Origin: Polyangium sp. 6x1
GTDB taxonomy: Bacteria > Myxococcota_A > Polyangia > Polyangiales > Polyangiaceae
Assembly: GCF_029946515.1 (NCBI RefSeq)
Contig: NZ_JARZHH010000013.1
Location: 62,001-126,000, forward strand
Length of the DNA: 64,000 bases
Reading direction: 5' to 3'
Positions 55,145-63,703 of this stretch are shown in pieces; within the stretch, counting starts at the first letter, position 1; every line of letters starts with the position of its first letter. The notes under the pieces were generated by a model that ran no database searches, was not told the origin of the DNA, and saw nothing but the letters and a program-made list of their open reading frames with translations. The translations under genes and the position numbers were made by a program.

Positions 55145-55531
55145 GTGGAGACGTTCAAAGGGTGCGGCTGGCCCGCGTGGGTGATTCTGCTCTTCGGGAT
55201 CGTGGGCATTGCCGTTGCGGCGATCGGCTTTTTGCTCGTGGCCTTGAAGAAGCCGCTCGGCGGCGCGATCGCGGCGGGGCTCGGCGTCCTCGTCTCGCTC
55301 GCATCGGTCGGGATGGGCCCCGTCGGCGCGATGATGGGCCGCTCCGTGACGGACGAGGCGCTCCGAGGGGATTACATCGACGCGTCCCAGCGAACGCTCA
55401 TCCGCGAGATGGGGTACGCCGAAGCCGACGGGTGCAAAGACATCGGCCTGGCCCTCGGGAGCACGCCGCTCCTCGCCTCCCTCGGCGCTCTCGCCCTCGG
55501 GATCGTCCTCCACAGCCGTAAAAAGGGCTGA
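55145..55531 (+). CDS. Small membrane protein
   Basis: 128 residues from GTG 55145. Two helices near the N-terminus (AWVILLFGIVGIAVAAIGFLLVAL and GAIAAGLGVLVSLASVGMGPVGAM) are followed by a short soluble loop (DEALRGDYIDASQRTLIREM) and a third helix (PLLASLGALALGIVLHS). The arrangement faintly resembles MotA/ExbB-type proteins, without a recognisable signature. It lies downstream of the kinase and may be co-transcribed. Confidence 0.6.
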   Translation: METFKGCGWPAWVILLFGIVGIAVAAIGFLLVALKKPLGGAIAAGLGVLVSLASVGMGPVGAMMGRSVTDEALRGDYIDASQRTLIREMGYAEADGCKDIGLALGSTPLLASLGALALGIVLHSRKKG

Positions 55532-55532
55532 T

Positions 55533-56483
55533 TCAGGCCGCGGCGTCGATCCCGATCGCCGCGACGAACCTTTTCGCGAGCGCCTCCATCTCCGCCGCAT
55601 CGGGCAAGCCGAGGACCCCGAGCGCCTCGTCGCGCCCGGCGTCACGCGCCCGTGGGGCGAGGAGCGCCCGCGCCGCTTCTCGCCGCGCCATCTCCACGCG
55701 CGCCTGCGCTCCCGGAGCGAGCCGCTGCTTCGCCCAGGCGTCGATCGCATGCGCGAGCGCCGCGTGCCGCGCCTCGTCGTCGGCGATCTGCGCCATTGCG
55801 ACGCGCACCTCAGGATCCTTCGCGAACGTCGCTTGCCACCGCGCCACGAGCGCGCCGAACGCCTCGCGCACGCAGCCCTCGGCCGCGTTGTGCGTCGCGA
55901 GCTCTTCCAGCGACGCGCGCCGCGCCTCGCCTGTCGTTGGTCCCGGCACGCGCGCGCCGTACCTGCGCGCGAGCGCCCGCGTGCGTCGCGTGTGCCGCTT
56001 CTCCTCCTCGGCCGCACGCGAGGCCGCCTGGAGGAGCCTCCGCGGCGCGCCGAGCGCGGCGAGATCCCGCCGGAGCTCCCGGAACGCGAGCACCGACCCG
56101 GCTTCGAGCGCGGCCGCGTGCACGAGCCATTCGCCCGGCGCCCCGAGATCCTTGGTGTCCAAACGTTTTTCCGGAACGCTCTGCCCGAGCGGCCGCCGCC
56201 CCGCGCTGCAATCCGACATCTGCGTGCACTCGATCGCGGGCATCGTGCCGCCGTCTTCGAGCGGGATCGACGCCGGCACGCACGAGATGCCGTTCGGGCA
56301 TTTGCGCTGGCATTCGTCGGCGATCCAGTCCCCTGCGTCCTCGACGCCTCCATCGCTGCTCGGCGGCAGGAGTGGGATCTGCGCAATGTTGTCCGGACAC
56401 GGCCCGCACGCGAGCCCCCGCGCCCCGAGCGCCGTCGTGGCGATGATCATGGCGATGAGTTTGTCGAGGTGCCTTTTGTTCAT
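55533..56483 (-). CDS. Ferritin-like domain lipoprotein
   Basis: 316 residues. A signal with a possible lipobox (GLAC) is followed by a short Cys-containing linker (CQRKCPNGISC, ECTQMSDC). From about residue 110 there are four long helices with two carboxylate/His motifs: EAGSVLAFREL...AAEEEKRHTRR and EGCVREAFGALVAR...ADDEARHAALAHA. The ExxH pairs are the diiron ligands of ferritin-like proteins. An exported, lipid-anchored ferritin-like protein is unusual and may store iron, use oxygen or protect against peroxide; none of this is shown. ATG 56483 is chosen. It is followed on the same strand by nothing, and preceded 10 bp upstream by another lipoprotein gene (probably one operon). Confidence 0.75.
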   Translation of the reverse strand: MNKRHLDKLIAMIIATTALGARGLACGPCPDNIAQIPLLPPSSDGGVEDAGDWIADECQRKCPNGISCVPASIPLEDGGTMPAIECTQMSDCSAGRRPLGQSVPEKRLDTKDLGAPGEWLVHAAALEAGSVLAFRELRRDLAALGAPRRLLQAASRAAEEEKRHTRRTRALARRYGARVPGPTTGEARRASLEELATHNAAEGCVREAFGALVARWQATFAKDPEVRVAMAQIADDEARHAALAHAIDAWAKQRLAPGAQARVEMARREAARALLAPRARDAGRDEALGVLGLPDAAEMEALAKRFVAAIGIDAAA

Positions 56484-56493
56484 GGCGTCGTGC

Positions 56494-57177
56494 TCACGGC
56501 GAGGTGGGGATCGAAATCGAGCGAATCTGAAGTCCGCCGGGCGCGGGGGACGCGCCGAGCTCGGGCGCGATCGTCCCGCTCGACGCCGACCGCGTGATCC
56601 ACACCCGGAAATCGCAGTCCTTCGTCCCGGGCTCGATCCCGAGGTCGGCCGGCTGGATCGCATACACGCCGGGATCCTGGGCAAAATACCGCGAAATCGG
56701 CCATGACAAACAGGGGGCCGTCACGTCGAGCCACGTCTCGAACGTGCCGTCCGCCGCGTCCCAGTTGATCGGAATGGGAGACGCGCGCGAGGCGGGCGCG
56801 CTCGGGACCACGATCGAAAAAGGCGGAGGCACCACGAGCTTGCTCACGAATCGCTGGCTGCCGCGCGAAAAGACGAGGTCGAGCTCGGTGGCGCTCGTTT
56901 CGAGCTGCGCGACATATCCGAAGCCGCCGGGGACGAGGGTCTGCTCGGGGCCGCCGGGCACGGCGAGGCTCAGGCGATCGGGGTTTTCCAGCGTGACGCC
57001 CGTCCCGTCGCCGAGCATCGTGACGAGGACCTGGGCCGTGCCGCCGTTCGTGCGAAGCTCCGCGTACAGCGAGAGCTCGTCCGGCGTGAACGTGGTCGAG
57101 GCGCGGGGCCCTTCGGGTTCGCTGCTGCACGCCGGCGCGGAGGCGAGGAGAACCAGGGCGAGGAGCGGCGAGCGCAT
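56494..57177 (-). CDS. Lipoprotein of unknown function
   Basis: 227 residues with a lipoprotein signal (lipobox APAC at about residue 17). The mature part is beta-rich (TTFTPDELSLYAELRTN, VTMLGDGTGVTL, GFGYVAQLETSATELDLVF), with an immunoglobulin-like or lectin-like appearance, and one Cys pair near the end. No family recognised. It lies 10 bp upstream of the ferritin-like gene on the same strand, so the two are likely co-expressed. Confidence 0.7.
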   Translation of the reverse strand: MRSPLLALVLLASAPACSSEPEGPRASTTFTPDELSLYAELRTNGGTAQVLVTMLGDGTGVTLENPDRLSLAVPGGPEQTLVPGGFGYVAQLETSATELDLVFSRGSQRFVSKLVVPPPFSIVVPSAPASRASPIPINWDAADGTFETWLDVTAPCLSWPISRYFAQDPGVYAIQPADLGIEPGTKDCDFRVWITRSASSGTIAPELGASPAPGGLQIRSISIPTSP

Positions 57178-57223
57178 CCCCGGAGCCTACCCGAAAATCG
57201 CCTCCGCCGGGAGCGTCCCCGCG

Positions 57224-58672
57224 TCAGCGCCGCACGGCGCCGTGGGGTTTGCCCTCGCCGTACCCCGCGAGCGTCTGCACCCCGATCACCGCCTTTTCAT
57301 GGAGCTCGGGCAGGCTCCGCGCGCCGGCGTACGTGCAGGCCGATTGCACGCCCGTGATCATGTCGACGAGCAGCGCGCCCACGCTCTCCTTGCCCTCCTG
57401 GATGTAAATGCGCGACGTCGAAATGCCCTCCCGAAAGAAGCCTTTTTTCGCGCGCTCGAACGGATCGATGTCCGCCGTCCGGTCGTGCACGGCGCGGGCG
57501 CTCGCCATGCCGTAATTCTCCTTGTAAAGCGCGCCCTCGCGGTCCTCTTTCACGTCGCCGGGGCTCTCGTACGTGCCCGCGAGCGCCGTGCCCACCATCA
57601 CGCGCGACGCGCCCGCCGCGAGGTACAGGGCCACGTCGCGCGGGTATTTCACGCCGCCGTCGGCCCATACGTGTTTTCCGCGCGATTGCGCCTCGCGCGC
57701 GCACACGAGCACGGAGCTGAACGTCGGCCGGCCCGCGCCGGTCTGCATGCGCGTCGTGCACATCGCGCCCGGCCCCACGTTCACCTTCACGACGTCCGCG
57801 CCCGCCTCCAGCAAATCACGCGTGCCTTCGGCCGTGCACACGTTGCCCGCGACGAGCGGAGCCGCGCTGCCGATGGCCTTCCGGACGGCCCGGATGGCCT
57901 CGATCATGCGCCGCTGATGCCCGTGCGCCGTGTCGAGCACGATCGCCGAGACGCCGATGTCGACGAGCCGCCGCGCGAGCTCGGGCGCATTCGCCGAAAT
58001 GCCCACCGCGGCCGCGACCATCAGCTCGCCGCCCGCAGACAAACTCGGCCGGAGCAGCTCCAGCCGCACGGCGTCGTCGCGCGTCAAGACGCCCACGAGC
58101 TTGCCCTGGGCGTCGAGCACGGGCACGGCCTTCACGCGCGCCTCTTCCATGAGGAGAAATGCGTCGCGGTTCGGCGTGCCCGCGGGGATCGTCACGAGGC
58201 GCGAGGACATCAGCGCCGAGGCGGGCGTGTACTGGTCCCGATCTCGGAGATCCGCGTGCGTGACGATGCCGAGGACGCGGCGCTCGTCGTCCACGACGAC
58301 GACCATGTCGTGCGACCGTTTGCGGATGATGCCTTGTACGTCGCGCAGGCTCTCGCGCGGCGAGACCACGAGCGGCGTGTCGTAGCGGGGATCGGCGCCC
58401 TTGATGTGCCGGACGATCCGCTCGGTGGTATCGAGCGCCATGTCCTGGGGGAGCACGCCGAGCCCGCCGAAGCGGGCCATCGTCTCGGCCATGCGTTTGC
58501 CCGTGACGGCATTCATGTTCGCCGAGACGATCGGGTGCGAGCCGCCCGTGAAATCGACCGGCCGGAGCTCGACGTCGAGGCGCGAGACGCCCTCGAAATA
58601 CCCTGGCGTCAGGAAGACGTCTTCGAGCGCGAGCTCGAGCTTTTCGTCCCGCTCGGGATGGAGAAATCGCAT
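57224..58672 (-). CDS. GuaB1-type IMP dehydrogenase-related protein (likely GMP reductase)
   Basis: 482 residues of the IMPDH/GMP reductase family with CBS domains. N-terminal motif YFEGVSRLDVELR and SANMNAVTGKRMAETMARFG, GLGVLPQDMALDTTERIVRH are typical of the GuaB1 group of actinobacteria rather than classic GuaB. CBS domains occupy about residues 100-215. The catalytic loop is GPGAMCTTRMQTGAGRPTF (nucleophilic Cys), followed by VWADGGVKYPRDVALYLAAG and MVGTALAGT. A mycobacterial GuaB1 was shown to be a GMP reductase (GMP to IMP), so that reaction is the best guess. It shares the purine-salvage theme with guaD at 7 kb. Start ATG 58672. Confidence 0.87.
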   Translation of the reverse strand: MRFLHPERDEKLELALEDVFLTPGYFEGVSRLDVELRPVDFTGGSHPIVSANMNAVTGKRMAETMARFGGLGVLPQDMALDTTERIVRHIKGADPRYDTPLVVSPRESLRDVQGIIRKRSHDMVVVVDDERRVLGIVTHADLRDRDQYTPASALMSSRLVTIPAGTPNRDAFLLMEEARVKAVPVLDAQGKLVGVLTRDDAVRLELLRPSLSAGGELMVAAAVGISANAPELARRLVDIGVSAIVLDTAHGHQRRMIEAIRAVRKAIGSAAPLVAGNVCTAEGTRDLLEAGADVVKVNVGPGAMCTTRMQTGAGRPTFSSVLVCAREAQSRGKHVWADGGVKYPRDVALYLAAGASRVMVGTALAGTYESPGDVKEDREGALYKENYGMASARAVHDRTADIDPFERAKKGFFREGISTSRIYIQEGKESVGALLVDMITGVQSACTYAGARSLPELHEKAVIGVQTLAGYGEGKPHGAVRR

Positions 58673-58720
58673 GCGGCAACTGTAGCCGAATGCGGCGAAA
58701 ACGACGAGCGGATGCCAGGT

Positions 58721-59857
58721 TTATTGCGGGCTGGCGGCGTCGGGCGAGGCGGGAGCGGCGGGCGCGGGCTCGGCCGGCGCCGCGGGCGTCGGCTCGTGGA
58801 CGGGCGCGGGATCCTTTGCGGGCTCGGGCGCGGCCGGCGGCTCGCTCGGCGTCGGCTTCGTGGCCTCGGGCTCGGCCTTCGGCTTCTCCGGGGCGGGCAG
58901 GAGGTCGCCCGTGATGTTCAGCGCGAGGACGATGTAGGGGACGGCCTGCGAGACGTCCTGGCCCGTGCGATAAGGCGATTTCAGCCACCAGTTCGCGACG
59001 AGCAAGAGCGTCGGCTCGAGCGCCGCGCCGTCCGGCTTCTTGAACGTCCACGCCGCGATGGGTCCGACGCGGTGAATCGCGCCGGGCCCGCGGGTCTTGT
59101 CGTCGTCGGGCCCGAAATGTTCGTCCTGGTAAAACGCACGGCCCGTCGTCCAGCGCACGCCCACGGTGAGGCGGTTGTCGAGGCCCTGGTAGAGGAGATC
59201 GGCGTCGTTCGAGTACCAGAGGCCGCCGTCGCCCACGAGCAGATCGTAGAAGATATCGTAAAAGACGCGGTCACCCTGGCGCAGCTTCATGTCGGGGCGG
59301 CCGAACCGGAAGAGGCTCCGCGCGGCGACGGGGCCGAATTTGAACTGCACGTTCGCGCCGGCGATGAGCTGCGTGCCGGTGGTCGAGTAGTTTTTCTCGG
59401 GAGCGCCCTTTTCGAGGTCGCCGCGGCGCGCGAGCTCGGTGTCGCTGTAGTTCACCTTCGTCGCGTCCGCCGTGGGGTACGACTGAAGGAAGTTGAACGC
59501 GCCGAAATACGCGATCCCTTCGTAGAGCGCCCAGAGCTGGAGGAAGCTCGCCGGCTGGATCTGGATCGTGGGGCCGCCGCGGGCGAACGCGCCGCTCAGG
59601 GAGGGGGCGAGCCCGATGCCGATGAAATTGTCCCGGAGCGCCGTGCTCTCGCTCTTGTAAAGGCGGTATCGGTAGACGAAACGCGCGTCCGTGATGAGGC
59701 CGAGCGGGTTCCAGCGGAACAGGGTCAAATCGTTATAGACGATCCGGTGCTGCGGAGGCGGCCCGTCGCGGTACGCCTGGGCCTCGGCGTCCGGGGCGGT
59801 CGATAACGTCACGAGCGCCGCGACGGCGGCGAGCGAGGGGGCGAGGAAGCGGCGCAT
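58721..59857 (-). CDS. Probable outer-membrane barrel with Pro/Ala tail
   Basis: 378 residues with a signal peptide (LAAVAALVTLSTAPDAEA). Strand-like segments with aromatic ends alternate with short turns (NFIGIGLAPSLSG, TIQIQPASFLQLWALY, GANVQFKFGPVAARSLFRFG, LVGDGGLWYSNDADLLY, RLTVGVRWTTGRAFYQDE), which suggests a beta-barrel of about 10-12 strands. The last 60 residues are a Pro/Ala/Glu-rich tail, which is unusual for a barrel and could span the periplasm. No family recognised. It is divergent from the paired lipoprotein genes across 248 bp. Confidence 0.65.
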   Translation of the reverse strand: MRRFLAPSLAAVAALVTLSTAPDAEAQAYRDGPPPQHRIVYNDLTLFRWNPLGLITDARFVYRYRLYKSESTALRDNFIGIGLAPSLSGAFARGGPTIQIQPASFLQLWALYEGIAYFGAFNFLQSYPTADATKVNYSDTELARRGDLEKGAPEKNYSTTGTQLIAGANVQFKFGPVAARSLFRFGRPDMKLRQGDRVFYDIFYDLLVGDGGLWYSNDADLLYQGLDNRLTVGVRWTTGRAFYQDEHFGPDDDKTRGPGAIHRVGPIAAWTFKKPDGAALEPTLLLVANWWLKSPYRTGQDVSQAVPYIVLALNITGDLLPAPEKPKAEPEATKPTPSEPPAAPEPAKDPAPVHEPTPAAPAEPAPAAPASPDAASPQ

Positions 59858-60105
59858 GGGGGCTCCGTGGAGAGGCGGTTGCCTCTTGAAATGGGCATCC
59901 TATGGCTTTCCTTTGTTGGAGGTCAAGCGTTCAGGACGGCCGAGCCACGCGCCGCGCGCATGCCGTTGACGGAGCATGGCGTCGCCCAACGATCTCGTTT
60001 GGAACGGGAGAGAAGGCGGCCGTGGCCCGTGAATTTGCCGCATCGCGTAAAGCGTCTCGGGCGTTCACGACCCCTCGTTTTCGTTCCAACGGAGATATGC
60101 GCTCC

Positions 60106-61917
60106 ATGCGGACCTCGATACGCTTCCGTTTCTGGCTCCTCTGCCTCCCGCTCGGCGGCTGCGGCGGCCCCTCGGCGACCGTCGAGCCCCCTTCCGTCGA
60201 TCCGCCGGTCGAGCCCGACGAGGCCGCTCCGTCGATTCTCGCGAATCGGTTCCTCCTCGCCTTGCCCGGTCCCGAGGCGGCCGAGGAGATCACGCTGGAG
60301 CTCGACAAGGCAAAGGCGCTTCGAATGTTCGGCGAATCCGCGCGGCGCATCCGGATCCTCGACGTCGACTCCACCGCGCTGCTCGAAAACGTCCTCGATG
60401 ACATCCGCGACGCCTGCGGCACGGGCTGGCAGCTCGACCAGAAAAGCCCCCGCTTCGATTGCACGGAGACCGAGCTCGGCCGGACGTTCGGGCCCGCGTG
60501 GCGCACCTCGGCCGAGTTTGCCCTCGCGCGTCTGCTCGGCATGACGCCGGCGAACGCGGACCTCTCGGGGACGAGCCTGGAAACATTCGCCGCGCTCGTC
60601 GAGCAAAACCCGAGCACGTTCCGCTTCGATTTCGCCGAGGTGCTCGCCGAGAGCCTCGGCATCGCGCGGACGGCCCCCGTCGTGCCCACGGAGGCGCTGG
60701 TCCGCGCGCTCCAGGAGAACCTGCTCGGCACGCATCCGGGGATCGACGAACCCTCGGGAAAACTCCCGGTGAGCCTTTATGATGCTTTGAAAGACCTCTC
60801 GACGTTGCCCGAGAAATTCGGCCCCGTGAAAGGCGTGCACCCCGGCGTGCTCGTGCCGGACGACGCGCATTTCGCCACGCGCAGCGACGTGCTCGGCCCC
60901 GATTTCCGCATGCGCGTGGTCGCGACGTCGAACCTGCGCCGCGTGCGCGGGGTCGACCTCTCGTCCGGCGGCGGCGACATGTTCGTGATGGAAGGCAGCG
61001 CGCCGCTGTCGTTCGATTTCGAGGATCCCGAGCGCCTCGTGATCCAGGGCGTCGCGGACGTGCCCAGGGTCGACATGCGGTTCGCGACCGTCGAGGCGGA
61101 CCACTTCATTCCTTCGTGCGAGGCCGATCCCGGCTGCCGCCCGTATTCCCTGGAGTCGATCGTCACGAGCGGCGCGCGGCGCGCATACGGAAAGCGGTCG
61201 TACGATCGTTGCTACGTCGGGCTCAACGGCGAATGCCTGGTCGGCGTGCAGATCGGGCAGGGCGGCGCGCCGCCGGGGTGGATCACGTTTGCCAATGCGA
61301 TCCGGGGCGTCACCGTGCCGGAGCCGCGATTCTTGTGGGATCTGCTGGCCGAGGTCGCGCAGATCTCGCTGCACGATCCGACGGGGGACGGCATCCCGGA
61401 CATTGCAGAGGGCGCGGCGAGGCCTGTGTTCGCGCTCCGGGACGTGCGGATCGGCCCGAGCGGCGCCGAGCTCGTCCGGGCGATGCGCCCGCGCTTGCAA
61501 TCGCAAGCGGACTTCATGGCGAACGTCATCGTCGGGCGGTTCTGGGAGAACAACCACGACCTCGATTTTTACGTGCGCCGAGGGACGGCGGGCGGCCCGC
61601 CGCTCCTCTATTTCGTGGCCCCCTCCGATCGAAAGCCTGATCCTGCGGGCTCGGACCGTCCGAAGGCGTATGGCTACGAGCGCCCCGGGTTCTTCAAGAG
61701 CCCGGATCTCGCGGAGGCGAGCCGCGTATCGAAGCGGCAGATGCCTGGCGTCCCCGACACGGAGCACGAAAAAGTGCCGCTCTCGCCGGGCGAGCTCGTG
61801 CTTTATGCGGAGGACGACGCGCGCGACGTCTACGAGATCCGGATCCTCGTGCCCGAGGAGGAGGGACGCGACATGGTCGTCGATTTCGAGAAGGTCGCCT
61901 CGCGGAGGTCGCGATGA
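60106..61917 (+). CDS. Lipoprotein, first of a paralogous pair
   Basis: About 603 residues. Start ATG 60106 (MRTSIRF) or ATG 60097; both precede a lipoprotein signal ending in GGC. The protein aligns with the next gene along its length by shared phrases: LLGMTPANADLSGTSLE, VSLYDALKDLSTLPEKFG, FRMRVVATSNLRRVRGVD, LSFDFEDPERLVIQGVAD, FYVRRGTAG, LYFVAPSDRK, PGFFKSPDLAE, EHEKVPLSPGELVLYAEDD. One Cys pair (CEADPGC) lies mid-protein. No known domain is recognised. It overlaps the next gene by ATGA and is followed by a FadL-like gene, suggesting a lipid or hydrophobic-compound pathway at the outer membrane. Confidence 0.75.
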   Translation: MRTSIRFRFWLLCLPLGGCGGPSATVEPPSVDPPVEPDEAAPSILANRFLLALPGPEAAEEITLELDKAKALRMFGESARRIRILDVDSTALLENVLDDIRDACGTGWQLDQKSPRFDCTETELGRTFGPAWRTSAEFALARLLGMTPANADLSGTSLETFAALVEQNPSTFRFDFAEVLAESLGIARTAPVVPTEALVRALQENLLGTHPGIDEPSGKLPVSLYDALKDLSTLPEKFGPVKGVHPGVLVPDDAHFATRSDVLGPDFRMRVVATSNLRRVRGVDLSSGGGDMFVMEGSAPLSFDFEDPERLVIQGVADVPRVDMRFATVEADHFIPSCEADPGCRPYSLESIVTSGARRAYGKRSYDRCYVGLNGECLVGVQIGQGGAPPGWITFANAIRGVTVPEPRFLWDLLAEVAQISLHDPTGDGIPDIAEGAARPVFALRDVRIGPSGAELVRAMRPRLQSQADFMANVIVGRFWENNHDLDFYVRRGTAGGPPLLYFVAPSDRKPDPAGSDRPKAYGYERPGFFKSPDLAEASRVSKRQMPGVPDTEHEKVPLSPGELVLYAEDDARDVYEIRILVPEEEGRDMVVDFEKVASRRSR

Positions 61918-63680
61918 CCAGGAAGCGATGTTTCGCGCTGCTGGCCCTCCTCGGCGCCTCGGCCGCCGCTTGTGTCGAGCCCGTCACGCTCTCGCCGCCC
62001 CCGCCCGAGGGCGAGCTCGCCGTGGGCGAGAGCCGCGAGATCACGCTGCGGTATTTGCGGCTCGACGTGGAGGATTTCGCGCAGTCGCTCGGCCCGGAGG
62101 AGCTCCGCCGGTTGCCTCGAAAAACCCTCGAAGAGACCTGGCTGCTCGACATGGATCTCCGGCCGCTCGTGGCGAACGCGCTCGATCGATTCACGCGCCT
62201 CCCCGAGGAGGAGGCGAAAGCGCTCCCGCAGCCGGCGTGGAACATGTTCGCGTTGCTCAACATGACGCCGGCGAGCGCGCGGCTCGAAGGCACGTCGCTC
62301 GCGGGGCTTTCGGCCGTGGGCGAGGCGGTCGGGATTTCGCCCTCGCGGATCCTCGCGGACCTCGCCAGCGTGGGACCGAATGAGCCGCTCGCCCCGCGAT
62401 CGATCGTCACCGACGTCGTGGTCGACCAGGTGATTGCGACGCACCCGCGCGCGCGCGTCCGCAGGGGGCCGGTGACCGCCGATCACCCCGAGGGCCTTTA
62501 CAAGGTCGAGAAGGGGAAAATCGCCCTGACCCTCTACGACGTGGCCACGGATCTCGCGTCGCTCTCGGAGCGGTTTGGCCGGGCGCCGCTCGATCCCGCG
62601 CGCCCGGAAGGCCCGGCGCATCCCGGGTTTCTCCTGTCCGCCTCCGGCCTCTCGACCGCCGACGGGGGCTTCCGGATGACGGTGCGGCTCGACGTGAATG
62701 CATTGCCGTACAGGGGCGTCGAGGCCTCGCACGCGCGCGTCGCCAGCGTGAACTCGATCGGCGGGCAGATGGGCCGCGCCTTCGATTTCAAGGATCCGCG
62801 GTGGCTCGAGGTGCAGGGGCTCGCGGAGGATCTCGCGATCCGGGAGATGACGATGACGATCGCGGAGGACCCGACCTACCTCGCGCCCGGGACGAGGCGG
62901 GATCCTCGCCCGCTCGGCAATTCGCCCGTCTGGAATGCGGCGCCGTGGTCCGAGGAGCGGGTCCTCGCCGAGACGGGGCGGCGCCTCGCGAAGCACATCC
63001 CGCCCCATTGCACCACGTATTCGCCGGCGGGCGAGGTCTCGGATCCTTTCGAGGCCGTACGGGTGTGCATCGACGGCGAGGGGTGGGTGCAGATCGAGCT
63101 CGATCCGAGCGTGATCCTCACAGGGCCGCCGCCTCGGCCGTCGTATTACTGGGACATGCTGCTCGAGGTCGCGGAGGCGCGGATGCACGACGGGGGTCTC
63201 GCGGAGGGCGCGGCGAATGTCGTGATGCCGGTGCGTGACGTGTCCGTGGGCGTGCGGACGGAGGAGGTCGTCGCGCGGATTCGGGAGAACATCGAGGAAA
63301 GCCCCGCGACGCTGCGGGAGATGGCCGAGGCGCTGACGCAGAACACCCGCGGAGACGCCGATTTCTTTTACGTGCAGCCCGAGGGGAGCGCGGAGGATTG
63401 GCTCTATTTCGTCGCGCCCGAGGACATCCGCAAGGACGCGGAGGGCAAGGCCGTGCGGCCCTATGCCTACACGAGCCCGGGGTTCTTCGCCGATCCCGCG
63501 CTCACGCGGAAGGTATCCTCGCGCGTCGAGATCGACGGGGACACCACGCACGAAAAGGTGCGTATCGAGCCGGGCGATCGGCTTTACATGCGAGACGCCG
63601 AGGGGCGCGTCTTCGAGATTGTCGCAGAGGAGAAGCCGAGCCTGCACCGGCTCGCGCTCGTCGTGACGCGCGCGTCGTGA
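61914..63680 (+). CDS. Lipoprotein, second of a paralogous pair
   Basis: 588 residues. Lipoprotein signal ALLGASAAAC. Shared phrases with its neighbour include LLNMTPASARLEGTSLA, IALTLYDVATDLASLSERFG, FRMTVRLDVNALPYRGVEA, FDFKDPRWLEVQGLAEDL, FYVQPEGSAEDWLYFVAPED, YAYTSPGFFADPALTRK and THEKVRIEPGDRLYMRDAEG. The overlap ATGA with the preceding stop means coupled translation; the pair probably arose by tandem duplication. The two proteins may form a heteromer. No catalytic motif is visible. A FadL-like gene begins 24 bp downstream. Confidence 0.78.
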   Translation: MTRKRCFALLALLGASAAACVEPVTLSPPPPEGELAVGESREITLRYLRLDVEDFAQSLGPEELRRLPRKTLEETWLLDMDLRPLVANALDRFTRLPEEEAKALPQPAWNMFALLNMTPASARLEGTSLAGLSAVGEAVGISPSRILADLASVGPNEPLAPRSIVTDVVVDQVIATHPRARVRRGPVTADHPEGLYKVEKGKIALTLYDVATDLASLSERFGRAPLDPARPEGPAHPGFLLSASGLSTADGGFRMTVRLDVNALPYRGVEASHARVASVNSIGGQMGRAFDFKDPRWLEVQGLAEDLAIREMTMTIAEDPTYLAPGTRRDPRPLGNSPVWNAAPWSEERVLAETGRRLAKHIPPHCTTYSPAGEVSDPFEAVRVCIDGEGWVQIELDPSVILTGPPPRPSYYWDMLLEVAEARMHDGGLAEGAANVVMPVRDVSVGVRTEEVVARIRENIEESPATLREMAEALTQNTRGDADFFYVQPEGSAEDWLYFVAPEDIRKDAEGKAVRPYAYTSPGFFADPALTRKVSSRVEIDGDTTHEKVRIEPGDRLYMRDAEGRVFEIVAEEKPSLHRLALVVTRAS

Positions 63681-63703
63681 ATCGATCGAAGGGGGAGAGC
63701 ACC

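Noticed and set aside
60027-60045. A TGGCCC...TTGC sequence resembling a sigma-54 promoter before the paired lipoproteins
   Set aside because: The GG and GC doublets are 11 bp apart rather than the required 10, and the flanking bases do not fit.
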